Below are positions 9,197 to 17,236 of a DNA stretch of 64,000 nucleotides, piece after piece. A program made the position numbers and the translations under genes. The first letter of the stretch is position 1, and each line of letters starts with the position of its first letter. The notes beneath the pieces are model-generated. The model ran no database searches. It saw only the letters and a list, made by a program, of their open reading frames with translations, and was not told where the DNA came from. Source of the DNA: Azoarcus sp. (GTDB taxonomy: Bacteria > Pseudomonadota > Gammaproteobacteria > Burkholderiales > Rhodocyclaceae); NCBI GenBank assembly GCA_030656215.1, contig JAUSOD010000091.1:230356-294355 (forward strand), written 5' to 3'.

Positions 9197-9922
9197 ATGA
9201 CCGCGAAAGACAAACTCTCCCGCAGCATGCCGGACGACACCGCACCACGTTTCAATGCGCGCGAGTCCTGGCGAATCTTTGGAATTATGGCAGAGTTCGT
9301 GGAGGCGACCGAACGGCTCAAGGCCATCCGCCCGGCGGTGTCGATTTTCGGCAGTGCGCGGATTCCGCCCGACCACAACTATTACCTCCTTGCCGAAAGG
9401 ATCGCCCGCCTGCTGTCGGATTCCGGCTTCTCGGTCATCTCAGGCGGCGGCCCGGGCATCATGGAGGCGGCCAACAAGGGTGCCTATTTCGGCAAGAGCG
9501 CATCGGTCGGCCTCAACATTCAACTGCCGCTCGAACAGCAGGCCAATCCCTACCAGGATATTTCGCAGACCTTCCAGCACTTCTTTGCGCGCAAGTTCAT
9601 GTTCGTGAGATTTGCCACCGCCTATGTGGTGATGCCCGGCGGCTTTGGCACGCTCGACGAGTTGCTCGAGGCCATGACCCTGATCCAGACGCACAAAAGT
9701 CGCCGGATCCCGATCATTCTGGTGCACGGCCCCTTCTGGAAAGGCCTGATCGACTGGTTCCGCGACCAACTGGTCACCGAGCGCCTGATCAACCCCGAAG
9801 ACCTCAACCTGATCCAGATCATCGACAAGCCCGAAGATGTAGTCGAAGCGATCTTCAAGCATTACGAATCGCGCGGCTTCCTGCCGCTGCCCGAAGAGCA
9901 CGAGTTGATGCTGAATCTCTGA
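9197..9922 (+). CDS. LOG-family (TIGR00730-type) nucleotide-binding protein
   Basis: A 241-residue Rossmann-fold protein. It has the two family signatures: GGGPGIMEAANKGAY near residue 85 and PGGFGTLDELLEAMT near residue 150. Members with this motif pair include cytokinin riboside 5'-monophosphate phosphoribohydrolases (LOG) and the nucleosidase PpnN. It probably hydrolyses a nucleoside 5'-monophosphate, but the bacterial substrate cannot be told from sequence. The N-terminal 45 residues (RFNARESWRIFGIMAEFVEA) precede the core and are typical of the proteobacterial long form. It is divergent from polA and is followed after about 100 nt by the DUF2782 gene. Confidence 0.9.
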   Translation: MTAKDKLSRSMPDDTAPRFNARESWRIFGIMAEFVEATERLKAIRPAVSIFGSARIPPDHNYYLLAERIARLLSDSGFSVISGGGPGIMEAANKGAYFGKSASVGLNIQLPLEQQANPYQDISQTFQHFFARKFMFVRFATAYVVMPGGFGTLDELLEAMTLIQTHKSRRIPIILVHGPFWKGLIDWFRDQLVTERLINPEDLNLIQIIDKPEDVVEAIFKHYESRGFLPLPEEHELMLNL

Positions 9923-10021
9923 CCAACAGGATGCTTGCTGCCCCGCAACGCTCGTTCGGCCTCCGTCATCCATCGGCGTCCATGCCGGGTGATAGAATCC
10001 ATGCAACTGAAGGAGAACCCC

Positions 10022-10345
10022 ATGCGCCGTATCCTGATCACCCTGCTGCTGGCCGTGTCGATGCCGGTCCTGGCCCAGCAGACCCCTGCGCTAGAGCCCA
10101 TTCCCGAACCGCCTCCGCCACCGCCCGGCATGACCGACATCGAAGAACCGGAGGTCACCATCGTAAAGCGCGGCGAAGACACGGTCACCGAGTACCGCAT
10201 CCGTGGCAAACTCTACATGGTCAAGGTCACCCCGCCGCACGGCGTTTCCTATTACCTGGTCGACAAGGAAGGCAGCGGCCAGATGGTGCGTGACGATAGC
10301 GCGCCGACGCTGGCAGTGCCGATGTGGGTCATCAAGTCCTGGTGA
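10022..10345 (+). CDS. DUF2782 family exported protein
   Basis: A 107-residue protein with a cleavable-looking signal peptide (MRRILITLLLAVSMPVLAQQ), a Pro-rich linker (EPIPEPPPPPPG) and a small conserved domain (VTIVKRGEDTVTEYRIRGKL, then YMVKVTPPHGVSYYLVD). This is the DUF2782 pattern common near polA in beta- and gammaproteobacteria; the function is unknown. The start at 10022 is set by AGGAG six bases upstream and by the signal peptide. Its TGA overlaps a GTG (GTGA, 10342-10345) that may start the next gene, so the two are probably co-translated. Confidence 0.85.
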   Translation: MRRILITLLLAVSMPVLAQQTPALEPIPEPPPPPPGMTDIEEPEVTIVKRGEDTVTEYRIRGKLYMVKVTPPHGVSYYLVDKEGSGQMVRDDSAPTLAVPMWVIKSW

Positions 10346-10878
10346 GCGCCGGTCCGGGGATCTGCGGTCTCGAAGCCAGCAGTTTCGAACCGGTATACCG
10401 CGAGGATGCGCAAATTCTGATCCTGGGTAGCATGCCTGGCGTAGCCTCGCTTGCCGCCGGGCAGTACTACGCGCACCCGCGCAATGCCTTCTGGCCGATC
10501 ATGGGTGCGCTGTTCGATGCCGGGCCGGAACTGCCCTACCCCGAGCGGCTTGCCCGACTGCTCGACGCGCGCATCGCGCTGTGGGACGTAATCGGCCGCT
10601 GTCAGCGGGTTGGCAGCCTGGATAGCGCCATCGCCACTGACAGCATTGAAGCCAACGATCTCCCCGGGTTGTTTGCGGCCTGCCCCGGACTGACCCATGT
10701 GTTCTTCAACGGCAGTGCGGCCGAAGCCGCTTTCCGCAAACACATCGGGCCGGCATGCACGAGGAAAGATCTGACCCTGGTGCGCCTTCCATCCACCAGC
10801 CCCGCTCACGCCGCACTTGGCCTTGCCGACAAGCTCGCCGTCTGGCAGGCCGTTCGGATTCACCTCACGGAGTCTTGA
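10342..10878 (+). CDS. DNA-deoxyinosine glycosylase (uracil-DNA glycosylase superfamily)
   Basis: A protein of about 178 residues that should excise deaminated bases (hypoxanthine, perhaps uracil) from DNA. It has the superfamily N-terminal motif in the form LILGSMPGVASLAAGQYYAH, where uracil glycosylases carry an activating Asp or Asn. NAFWPIMGALF and the late loop LPSTSPAHA match the family 6 deoxyinosine glycosylases. Two starts are possible: GTG at 10342, overlapping the upstream stop as GTGA, or ATG at 10324, adding six residues. I prefer GTG because of the overlap, but there is no strong ribosome-binding site for either. Its TGA overlaps the next start (TGATG). The biochemical specificity is inferred from family. 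Confidence 0.85.
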   Translation: MSAGPGICGLEASSFEPVYREDAQILILGSMPGVASLAAGQYYAHPRNAFWPIMGALFDAGPELPYPERLARLLDARIALWDVIGRCQRVGSLDSAIATDSIEANDLPGLFAACPGLTHVFFNGSAAEAAFRKHIGPACTRKDLTLVRLPSTSPAHAALGLADKLAVWQAVRIHLTES

Positions 10879-11822
10879 TGTCCGTCTTCACCCCCGTACC
10901 CGAGTCAGTGCTGTCGAGCTGGCTGAAAAACTACGCCATCGGCCGTCTGGTCGAGCTCAAGGGGATTTCCGCCGGGGTGCAGAACAGCAACTTTTTCGTC
11001 ACCACGACCCTCGGACGCTACGTGCTGACCCTGTTCGAGGGCATCGGGCGCGCCGAGCTGCCGTATTACCTCCACCTGATGGCACACCTGGCACGCCACG
11101 GCTTGCCGGTGCCGGCGCCGATCGCCAACCGTGACAACGAGTACCTCGGCACGGTGGAAGGCAAACCGGCGGTGCTGGTGATACGCCTGCAGGGTGCGTC
11201 GGTAATGGAACCGGACGAAGGCCATTGCGCGCGGGCCGGCGCGATGCTCGCCGGCCTGCATCTGGCGGGGCAGTCCTACGGCCGTCGCCAGCCCAACCCA
11301 CGTGGCCCGCAGTGGCGCGAGCAGGCTGCCAGCCAGGTGCGAGAACACTTGCCGGCCGACGAACGCGCCCTGCTCGATGAAGAAATGCGCTTCCAGGCGA
11401 CCATCGAGACCGACACCCTCCCCGCCGGCGCGATCCATGCAGATCTTTTCCGCGACAACGTGCTGTGGGACGGCGAGCACATCGGCGGCGTGATCGATTT
11501 CTACTTCGCCGGCCACGACGCCTTGCTGTTCGATGTGGCGGTCACGGTTAACGACTGGTGCACCCGCCCCGGGGGCGAACTGGATCCGGCGCGCACCGCC
11601 GCCCTGCTCACGGCGTATCACGCCGAACGCGCCTTCAGCGACGCCGAGCGCGTTGCCTGGCCGGCCATGCTGCGCGCTGCCGCGCTGCGCTTCTGGCTAT
11701 CCAGGGCAGTCGATTTTCACCTGCCACGCGAGGGCGAAATGGTGATGGTCAAGAATCCGGACGAATACCGCGACATCCTGCGCCAGCGCATCGCGTATTC
11801 TCCGGACTTGCCGGCGGTTTGA
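10878..11822 (+). CDS. thrB: Homoserine kinase, aminoglycoside-phosphotransferase fold
   Basis: Phosphorylates L-homoserine with ATP on the route to threonine. The 314-residue protein starts MSVFTPVPESVLSSWL, the usual start of the APH-fold ThrB found in beta- and gammaproteobacteria, unlike the GHMP-type enzyme of E. coli. The catalytic loop is AIHADLFRDNVLWDGEHIGG, with Asp and Asn of H-D-x4-N. The metal-binding motif is VIDFYFAGHD. The ATG at 10878 shares a base with the stop of the glycosylase gene (TGATG), giving translational coupling. No ribosome-binding site is needed beyond that junction. Length matches the family (about 315-330). Confidence 0.93.
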   Translation: MSVFTPVPESVLSSWLKNYAIGRLVELKGISAGVQNSNFFVTTTLGRYVLTLFEGIGRAELPYYLHLMAHLARHGLPVPAPIANRDNEYLGTVEGKPAVLVIRLQGASVMEPDEGHCARAGAMLAGLHLAGQSYGRRQPNPRGPQWREQAASQVREHLPADERALLDEEMRFQATIETDTLPAGAIHADLFRDNVLWDGEHIGGVIDFYFAGHDALLFDVAVTVNDWCTRPGGELDPARTAALLTAYHAERAFSDAERVAWPAMLRAAALRFWLSRAVDFHLPREGEMVMVKNPDEYRDILRQRIAYSPDLPAV

Positions 11823-11894
11823 ACTCGCCTCCCCAATCAGCTAGCATCGAACGAAGCGGCCGCCGCACCGACGCGCCGCCCCTCTGAGCACTCA

Positions 11895-12671
11895 ATGCCC
11901 GATACCCGTTCGCCCGCCCATCATTACCATCCGCTCCCCGAGCCCGGCACGGTCACGCCCGCTCACGCGCTTAAATGGCTGGCAGCCGGATGGGTACTGT
12001 TTATCGGCAACCCCGGCGTATGGCTGGCGCAGACGCTGATCTTCGTCCTTATCCTGTCTGCGCTGGGCTTCGTTCCCATCATCGGCTGGGCCGCTGCACC
12101 GGTCGCACTGCCCGTGCTGGTCGCCGGCCTGGTGGCTGGGGCCAATGCGCAGGCCGCAGGCGAGCGCCTGCGGGTTGACCATCTGTTCGACGGCCTGCGG
12201 CTGCACGCCGGCAACCTGCTCCTGGTGGGCGGATTCCATCTGCTCGGCGCCTTGATCGCGGCCCTGATTGCGGCTGCTATCGGCGGCAGCGCCGTGCTCA
12301 CCGGCATGGTGGTCGGGGCATTTGCCGGCATGGGCCTTGCCGCCGGCGGGGTGATGCTGGGGGTGCTGGTATTTACCGTGCTGTGGGGCCTGCTGATGAT
12401 GGCACTGTGGTTTGCGCCGGCACTGGTCATGCTGCAGGACGTGGCCCCGCTCGACGCAATGAAGCTCTCCGCACGCGCCTGCTTCCACAATCTGCTCACC
12501 TTCATCGTGTTCGCCACCATGCTGTATGTGCTGGTGTGGCTGGCGATGCTCCCTGCCGGGCTGGGTGTATTCATCCTGGTGCCGGTGCTGGCCGGTGCGC
12601 TTCAGGCCGCGTGGCGTGATACCTTCTCGCCCCCGCTGGCACTTCCGCCTCCAACCGAATTCACTGAATAG
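11895..12671 (+). CDS. BPSS1780-type membrane protein (first of two)
   Basis: A 258-residue integral membrane protein with about six hydrophobic segments, for example WLAQTLIFVLILSALGFVPI and LLLVGGFHLLGALIAALIAA. It resembles the BPSS1780 family of betaproteobacteria (a conserved TPAHALKWLAAGW lead-in and a small-residue-rich core); no biochemical role is known. It is followed after 7 nt by a second membrane protein of the same general family. The two could be subunits of one membrane assembly. An ATG at 11895 is used; there is no strong Shine-Dalgarno, although GAGCACTCA lies just upstream. Confidence 0.7.
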   Translation: MPDTRSPAHHYHPLPEPGTVTPAHALKWLAAGWVLFIGNPGVWLAQTLIFVLILSALGFVPIIGWAAAPVALPVLVAGLVAGANAQAAGERLRVDHLFDGLRLHAGNLLLVGGFHLLGALIAALIAAAIGGSAVLTGMVVGAFAGMGLAAGGVMLGVLVFTVLWGLLMMALWFAPALVMLQDVAPLDAMKLSARACFHNLLTFIVFATMLYVLVWLAMLPAGLGVFILVPVLAGALQAAWRDTFSPPLALPPPTEFTE

Positions 12672-12678
12672 ACAATCA

Positions 12679-13449
12679 ATGCAAGCCAATCAATTACCCA
12701 TGCAGCGCGGTTGGGGCTGGCTGCGCGACGGCCTGATGCTGTGGCGCCGCAGCCCTGCCCTGCTCAGCTTTGTCGCCTTCGGCTATCTGCTGGTGCTGCT
12801 GGTGATCAGCATCTTCCCGCTGATCGGCCAGCCGATTGCCTCGCTGCTGATGCCGGTGTTGTCGCTCGGCGTACTCAACGGCTGCCGTGCGATCGACAGC
12901 GGACGCAAAGTCGGACCGGAGGTGCTGTTCTCCGGCTTCAAGAGCAACGTGCAGAGCCTGGTCACGATTGGCGGCATCTACCTCGTTGCGAGCCTGCTGG
13001 TGCTGGTGCTGACCTCACTCGTCGATGGCGGCGGTCTGCTCAAGGCGATGACCGGCGGCAAGGTCGACGAGGCTACCGCGATCGATCCCTCCTTCACCGC
13101 CGCCCTGCTGCTGGCGATCGTCTTGTCCACGCCGGTGGTAATGGCTTACTGGTTTGCGCCGGTGCTCGCCGGGTGGTGGAAGATCAGTGCGCCCAAGGCA
13201 CTGTTTTTCAGTTTCTTTGCCTGCCTGCGCAACTGGCGCCCGTTTCTTGCCTATGCCATCGGGCTGATGATTTTCGGCGCCATTTTGCCTGGCATCATCA
13301 TCGGCGTGGTCGGGCTGGTCTCGCCCACCCTCGCCACCATCCTCACCGTTCCGCTGCCACTGATCCTGATTCCGGTCGTGTTCGCCAGTTTCTACGCAAG
13401 CGCACGCGATGTGTTCGGCCTGCCCGACGATGGCGCCAGCCTTGTCTAG
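12679..13449 (+). CDS. BPSS1780-type membrane protein (second of two)
   Basis: A 256-residue membrane protein. The lead-in RGWGWLRDGLMLWRRSPALL is the conserved feature of BPSS1780-type proteins. It is followed by LVLLVISIFPLIGQPIASLL, then VLSLGVLNGCRAID and at least four further membrane segments. No enzymatic motif is seen and the function is unknown. It starts 7 nt after its paralogue, and its 3' end overlaps the nadD start by 20 nt, so it is co-transcribed with the NAD and ribosome-maturation genes downstream. The frame is open upstream to 12526, but the family starts at the ATG used here (MQANQLP). Confidence 0.75.
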   Translation: MQANQLPMQRGWGWLRDGLMLWRRSPALLSFVAFGYLLVLLVISIFPLIGQPIASLLMPVLSLGVLNGCRAIDSGRKVGPEVLFSGFKSNVQSLVTIGGIYLVASLLVLVLTSLVDGGGLLKAMTGGKVDEATAIDPSFTAALLLAIVLSTPVVMAYWFAPVLAGWWKISAPKALFFSFFACLRNWRPFLAYAIGLMIFGAILPGIIIGVVGLVSPTLATILTVPLPLILIPVVFASFYASARDVFGLPDDGASLV

Positions 13450-14125
13450 TCCGGCAGTGGGCGGGCCGCTCGGTCTGCTCGGCGGCACCTTCGACCCGAT
13501 CCACAACGGTCACCTGCGTCTGGCTGAGGAAGCCTGTGACGCGCTTGGCCTGGAACGGGTCCGGCTGATTCCGGCTGGCCAGCCGCCCCATCGGGGCGAG
13601 CCGGGGTCTGCCGCGGACAACCGGCTGGCGATGGTGCAGTTGGCCATTGCCGGCAACCCGCATCTCGAAATCGACGATGGCGAGGTGCGCGCGCAACGCA
13701 AGAGCTACACCATTCTGACCCTCGAGCGCCTGCGCAGTGAGCTCGGCCCCGACCGCCCGCTGGTGCTGATTCTCGGGGCCGACGCTTTTCTGGGCCTGGC
13801 CCAATGGCAGCGCTGGCAGGAATTGTTCGCGCTCACCCACATCGCGGTGGCCAATCGCCCCGGGTACGCGCCGCACGGTCGGCGCTGGCCGGGCGCGCTT
13901 TCGCCCGAACTCGACGAGGCCTGCCGCGACCGCCAAGTCACCGATCCGGCCCTGCTGCGTGACCGCAGCGCCGGCCTGGTGATTCCCTTCGACATGACCC
14001 CGCTGGCAATCTCCGCCTCACTCATCCGGGATCTGGTCCGCAGCGGTACCAGTCCGCGCTATTTGCTGCCCGATTCCGTTCTCGACTATATTGCCTTGCA
14101 TCACCTCTACGAAAATCACGAATGA
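13430..14125 (+). CDS. nadD: Nicotinate-nucleotide adenylyltransferase
   Basis: Makes deamido-NAD from nicotinate mononucleotide and ATP in NAD synthesis. The 231-residue protein carries the nucleotidyltransferase motif GGTFDPIHNGHL near residue 18, with the two His of H-x-G-H. The second ATP-binding motif near the C-terminus is ISASLIRDL, the family's ISSTxxR. The ATG at 13430 (MAPALSS) gives a short leader before the core and lies inside the end of the upstream gene. The 3' end overlaps rsfS by 4 nt (ATGA). nadD-rsfS-rlmH-maf-rng is a common betaproteobacterial gene order. Confidence 0.96.
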   Translation: MAPALSSPAVGGPLGLLGGTFDPIHNGHLRLAEEACDALGLERVRLIPAGQPPHRGEPGSAADNRLAMVQLAIAGNPHLEIDDGEVRAQRKSYTILTLERLRSELGPDRPLVLILGADAFLGLAQWQRWQELFALTHIAVANRPGYAPHGRRWPGALSPELDEACRDRQVTDPALLRDRSAGLVIPFDMTPLAISASLIRDLVRSGTSPRYLLPDSVLDYIALHHLYENHE

Positions 14126-14493
14126 ACACATCCAAGCTTGAAAAGATCGTCGTTGCTGCCCTGGAAGACATCAAGGCACGCGACATCGAAGTCATCAATA
14201 CCGCCAAGCTTACCGCCCAGTTCGAACGCATCGTCGTTGCCAGTGGCGAGTCCAACCGGCAAACCCGGGCCTTGGCGCGTCACGTCCAGGACAAGGTCAA
14301 GGAAGCCGGCGGCACCGTGATCGGCATCGAAGGTGAAGACACCGGCGAGTGGGTACTGGTCGATCTGGGCGACGTCGTTGTCCACATCATGCAGCCCGCC
14401 ATCCGCAGTCACTACAACCTCGAGGAACTGTGGGCCACCACCCCTGCGGCCCGGCGCAAGGCCGCCGAAGCGGTACGCGGCAGCGGAGAGTGA
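14122..14493 (+). CDS. rsfS: Ribosomal silencing factor RsfS
   Basis: Binds uL14 on the large ribosomal subunit and blocks subunit joining when nutrients are short. The 123-residue protein has the conserved DUF143/Iojap core: [38 protein letters not shown] and [20 protein letters not shown], then YNLEELW. The length is slightly above E. coli RsfS (105) because of a short basic tail. Its ATG overlaps the nadD stop (ATGA), and the TTG start of rlmH follows within 2 nt of its stop. This gene neighbourhood, with rlmH directly downstream, is conserved across proteobacteria. Confidence 0.95.
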   Translation: MNTSKLEKIVVAALEDIKARDIEVINTAKLTAQFERIVVASGESNRQTRALARHVQDKVKEAGGTVIGIEGEDTGEWVLVDLGDVVVHIMQPAIRSHYNLEELWATTPAARRKAAEAVRGSGE

Positions 14494-14494
14494 A

Positions 14495-14965
14495 TTGAAG
14501 CTGTTCGTCGTTGCCGTCGGCCACCGCATGCCCGCCTGGGTGGAAGCCGGTTTCGACGAGTTCGCCCGGCGCATGCCGCGCGAACTGCCGCTGCAACTGC
14601 TAGAGGTCAAGGCCGAGCCGCGCACCTCGGGCAAGACGGTGGAGGCCATGATGGCCGCCGAAGCAAGCCGCATCGAAGCGGTACTGCCACCGCGCTGCCG
14701 CCGCATCATCCTTGACGAACACGGCGCCGATCTCACCAGCGTGGCGCTCGCCCGCCGCCTCGAAGACTGGCAGGCCGAAGGACAGGACATCGCGCTGATC
14801 ATCGGCGGCCCCGACGGGCTGTCGCCCGCGTTCAAGGCCGGTGCCAGCGAAGCCGTCCGCCTGTCCAGCCTGACCCTGCCTCATGCCCTGGTGCGCCCCC
14901 TGCTCGCCGAGGCCCTTTACCGGGCCTGGAGCATCACCAAGAACCATCCTTACCACCGCGAATGA
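14495..14965 (+). CDS. rlmH: 23S rRNA (pseudouridine-1915-N3)-methyltransferase
   Basis: Methylates pseudouridine 1915 in helix 69 of 23S rRNA using SAM. The 156-residue protein starts [20 protein letters not shown], as E. coli RlmH does. It has the SPOUT-fold SAM-binding loop [13 protein letters not shown] and the knot region [23 protein letters not shown], ending NHPYHRE, a tail typical of the family. A TTG start at 14495 was chosen because no ATG or GTG precedes the conserved N-terminus and GGAGAG lies five bases upstream. The length is one residue from the E. coli protein. It follows rsfS with a 1-nt gap. Confidence 0.95.
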   Translation: MKLFVVAVGHRMPAWVEAGFDEFARRMPRELPLQLLEVKAEPRTSGKTVEAMMAAEASRIEAVLPPRCRRIILDEHGADLTSVALARRLEDWQAEGQDIALIIGGPDGLSPAFKAGASEAVRLSSLTLPHALVRPLLAEALYRAWSITKNHPYHRE

Positions 14966-14987
14966 GCGGCATCCCGGGAACAGCGCA

Positions 14988-15608
14988 ATGTCGGCCATCC
15001 AGCCCCGCATCTACCTCGCCTCCAAAAGCCCCCGTCGCCGCGACCTGCTGCGCCAGATCGGGGTGCAGTTCGACGTACTGACCTTTCGCGGCGGCGAGCG
15101 TGGCGAGGATGCCGATGTGGACGAAACGCCAGAGCCGGGTGAGGACGTGGAACGCTATGTCGAACGCCTCGCGCTGACCAAGGCCGAGGCCGGCATGCGC
15201 CGCATCCTGTGGCGCAAGCTGCCGCGCCACCCGGTACTGGCTGCCGACACGACGCTTGAGGTGGATGGCGAGATCATCGGCAAGCCGCTCGATGCCGAAG
15301 ACGCCCGCGCCATCCTGCAGCGCCTGTCCGGACGCAAACACCGGGTACTGACTGCAGTTGCGATCAGCGACGGCAGCCGAACCCGCTGCCGTGTGTCGAG
15401 CAGCGAGGTCTGCTTTCGGACGCTTAGCGAAGACGACATCCGGCGCTATATCGTGTCTGGCGAGCCGATGGACAAGGCCGGCGCCTATGGTATCCAGGGC
15501 CGCGCGGCCACCTTCGTCGAAGAGATCCATGGCAGCTACTCCGGCATCATGGGCCTGCCCCTGTTCGAAACCGCGCAACTACTGGAGGTGTTCGGCTACT
15601 CTGTGTAA
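14988..15608 (+). CDS. maf: Maf-family nucleotide pyrophosphatase
   Basis: A 206-residue house-cleaning enzyme that hydrolyses non-canonical or excess NTPs to NMPs. The family start is IYLASKSPRRRDLLRQIG. HPVLAADTTLEVDGEIIGKP contains the catalytic Asp region, and YGIQGRAATFVEEIHGSYSG follows near the end. This last motif fits the dTTP/UTP-specific YhdE subgroup rather than the m7GTP-specific YceF subgroup. It lies 22 nt after rlmH and upstream of rng, matching the usual maf-rng pairing. The ATG at 14988 leaves six residues before the conserved strand. Confidence 0.93.
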   Translation: MSAIQPRIYLASKSPRRRDLLRQIGVQFDVLTFRGGERGEDADVDETPEPGEDVERYVERLALTKAEAGMRRILWRKLPRHPVLAADTTLEVDGEIIGKPLDAEDARAILQRLSGRKHRVLTAVAISDGSRTRCRVSSSEVCFRTLSEDDIRRYIVSGEPMDKAGAYGIQGRAATFVEEIHGSYSGIMGLPLFETAQLLEVFGYSV

Positions 15609-15627
15609 TGCAGGCGGCTGTGCAGTG

Positions 15628-15650
15628 CGGGCCGACATACCCGGCCCGCG
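15628..15650. repeat. GC-rich hairpin between maf and rng
   Basis: GCGGGCCG and CGGCCCGC form an 8-bp perfect stem around a 7-nt loop, 20 nt after the maf stop. There is no T-run, so it is not a standard intrinsic terminator. A second, imperfect inverted repeat follows (about 15651-15680, CACCGC...GCGGTG). It could be an mRNA stabiliser or processing site within the operon, which would be notable because the next gene encodes RNase G. Confidence 0.5.
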
Positions 15651-15765
15651 CACCGCGCCGCCACACCCGGCGGTGCTCGGCAAACCCGCAGTTTCACGAT
15701 GAGCCATGCGCAATGGCAGCCACCCCGGACTGTCATTGCGCATTTCCCATTGGGCTGAATCCACC

Positions 15766-17220
15766 ATGAGTATCGAGTTCCTGATCAATTTCACCCCGCA
15801 GGAGACGCGGGTCGCGATCGTTGAACAGGGTGTCGTGCAGGAGCTGCACGTCGAACGGACCGCCAGTCGCGGCATCGTCGGCAACGTGTATCTGGGCAAG
15901 GTCGTGCGCGTGCTGCCCGGTATGCAATCGGCCTTCATCGAGATCGGTCTCGAGCGTACTGCCTTTCTCCATGTGGCCGATATCTGGAGCGACCGCCAGC
16001 ACGGCGAGGCCGCGAAACCGATCGAGCGGATCCTGGCCGAGGGCCAGAGCCTGCTGGTGCAGGTGCTGAAAGACCCACTCGGCACCAAGGGCGCCCGACT
16101 GTCCACCCAGGTCAGTCTCGCCGGGCGTCTGCTCGTCTATCTGCCGCAGGAACGGCACATCGGCATCTCGCAGCGGATCGAGAACGAATCCGAACGCGAA
16201 CTGCTGCGCGAGCGCCTCACCCGTCTGGTGCCCGCCGACGAGAAGGGCGGATTCATCGTCCGCACCATGGCCGAATCCGCCACCGACGACGAACTGGCCG
16301 CCGACATCGCCTATCTGCGCAAACTGTGGCGCGAGATCGGCAACACCAGTGTGGGCGCGTTCCCGCCGCGCCTGCTGCATGAAGACCTCGGCCTCGGCCA
16401 GCGCACCCTGCGCGATCTCGCCAACGACGAAACCACCCGCATCCGCGTCGATTCACGCGAGAACTTCCAGAAGCTCAGCGCTTTTGCCGCCGAATACACG
16501 CCCAAGGTGCTGCCGCTGCTCGAGCACTACACCGGTGAACGGCCGCTGTTCGACCTGTTCAACGTCGAAGAAGAGCTGCAGAAGGCACTCGCCCGCCGGG
16601 TGGACCTCAAGTCCGGCGGCTACCTGATCATGGACCAGACCGAGGCCATGACCACGGTGGACGTGAACACCGGCGGCTTCGTCGGTGCGCGTAACTTCGA
16701 CGACACCATCTTCAAGACCAATCTCGAAGCCACCCAGACCATCGCCCGCCAGCTGCGGCTGCGCAACCTGGGCGGCATCATCATCATCGACTTCATTGAC
16801 ATGGAGAACATCGAGCACCGCGAAATGGTGCTCGACGAGTTCCGCAAGGCCCTGTCACGCGACCACACCAAGATGAGCATCAACGGCTTTACCGCCCTCG
16901 GCCTGGTGGAGATGACCCGCAAACGCACCCGCGAGTCGCTGGCCCACCTGCTGTGCGAGACCTGCCCCACCTGCGGCGGACGCGGCGAGGTGAAGACTGC
17001 GCGCACAGTGTGCTACGAGATCCTGCGCGAACTGCTGCGTGAGGCCCGCCAGTTCAATGCCAAGGAGTTCCGCGTGCTCGCCGCCCCCAACGTGATCGAC
17101 CTCTTCCTCGACGAGGAAAGCCAGTCGCTGGCGATGCTGTCGGACTTCATCGACAAGAAAATCTCGCTCCATCCGGAGGCGAGCTACAACCAGGAGCAGT
17201 TCGACATCGTGCTGCTCTAA
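15766..17220 (+). CDS. rng: Ribonuclease G
   Basis: Endoribonuclease that trims the 5' end of 16S rRNA and turns over some mRNAs. The 484-residue protein has an N-terminal S1-like domain (GNVYLGKVVRVLPGMQSAFI), the RNase H-like/5'-sensor region, and the catalytic domain. The Mg-binding Asp pair lies in TTVDVNTGGFVG and IIIIDFIDM. The zinc-link cysteines are in CETCPTCGG. It lacks the long C-terminal scaffold of RNase E, so it is RNase G. The ATG at 15766 (MSIEFLINFTPQETRVA) matches the family start. It sits 157 nt downstream of maf, with hairpins in between. Confidence 0.96.
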   Translation: MSIEFLINFTPQETRVAIVEQGVVQELHVERTASRGIVGNVYLGKVVRVLPGMQSAFIEIGLERTAFLHVADIWSDRQHGEAAKPIERILAEGQSLLVQVLKDPLGTKGARLSTQVSLAGRLLVYLPQERHIGISQRIENESERELLRERLTRLVPADEKGGFIVRTMAESATDDELAADIAYLRKLWREIGNTSVGAFPPRLLHEDLGLGQRTLRDLANDETTRIRVDSRENFQKLSAFAAEYTPKVLPLLEHYTGERPLFDLFNVEEELQKALARRVDLKSGGYLIMDQTEAMTTVDVNTGGFVGARNFDDTIFKTNLEATQTIARQLRLRNLGGIIIIDFIDMENIEHREMVLDEFRKALSRDHTKMSINGFTALGLVEMTRKRTRESLAHLLCETCPTCGGRGEVKTARTVCYEILRELLREARQFNAKEFRVLAAPNVIDLFLDEESQSLAMLSDFIDKKISLHPEASYNQEQFDIVLL

Positions 17221-17236
17221 GCCCGTGACCCGTAAC

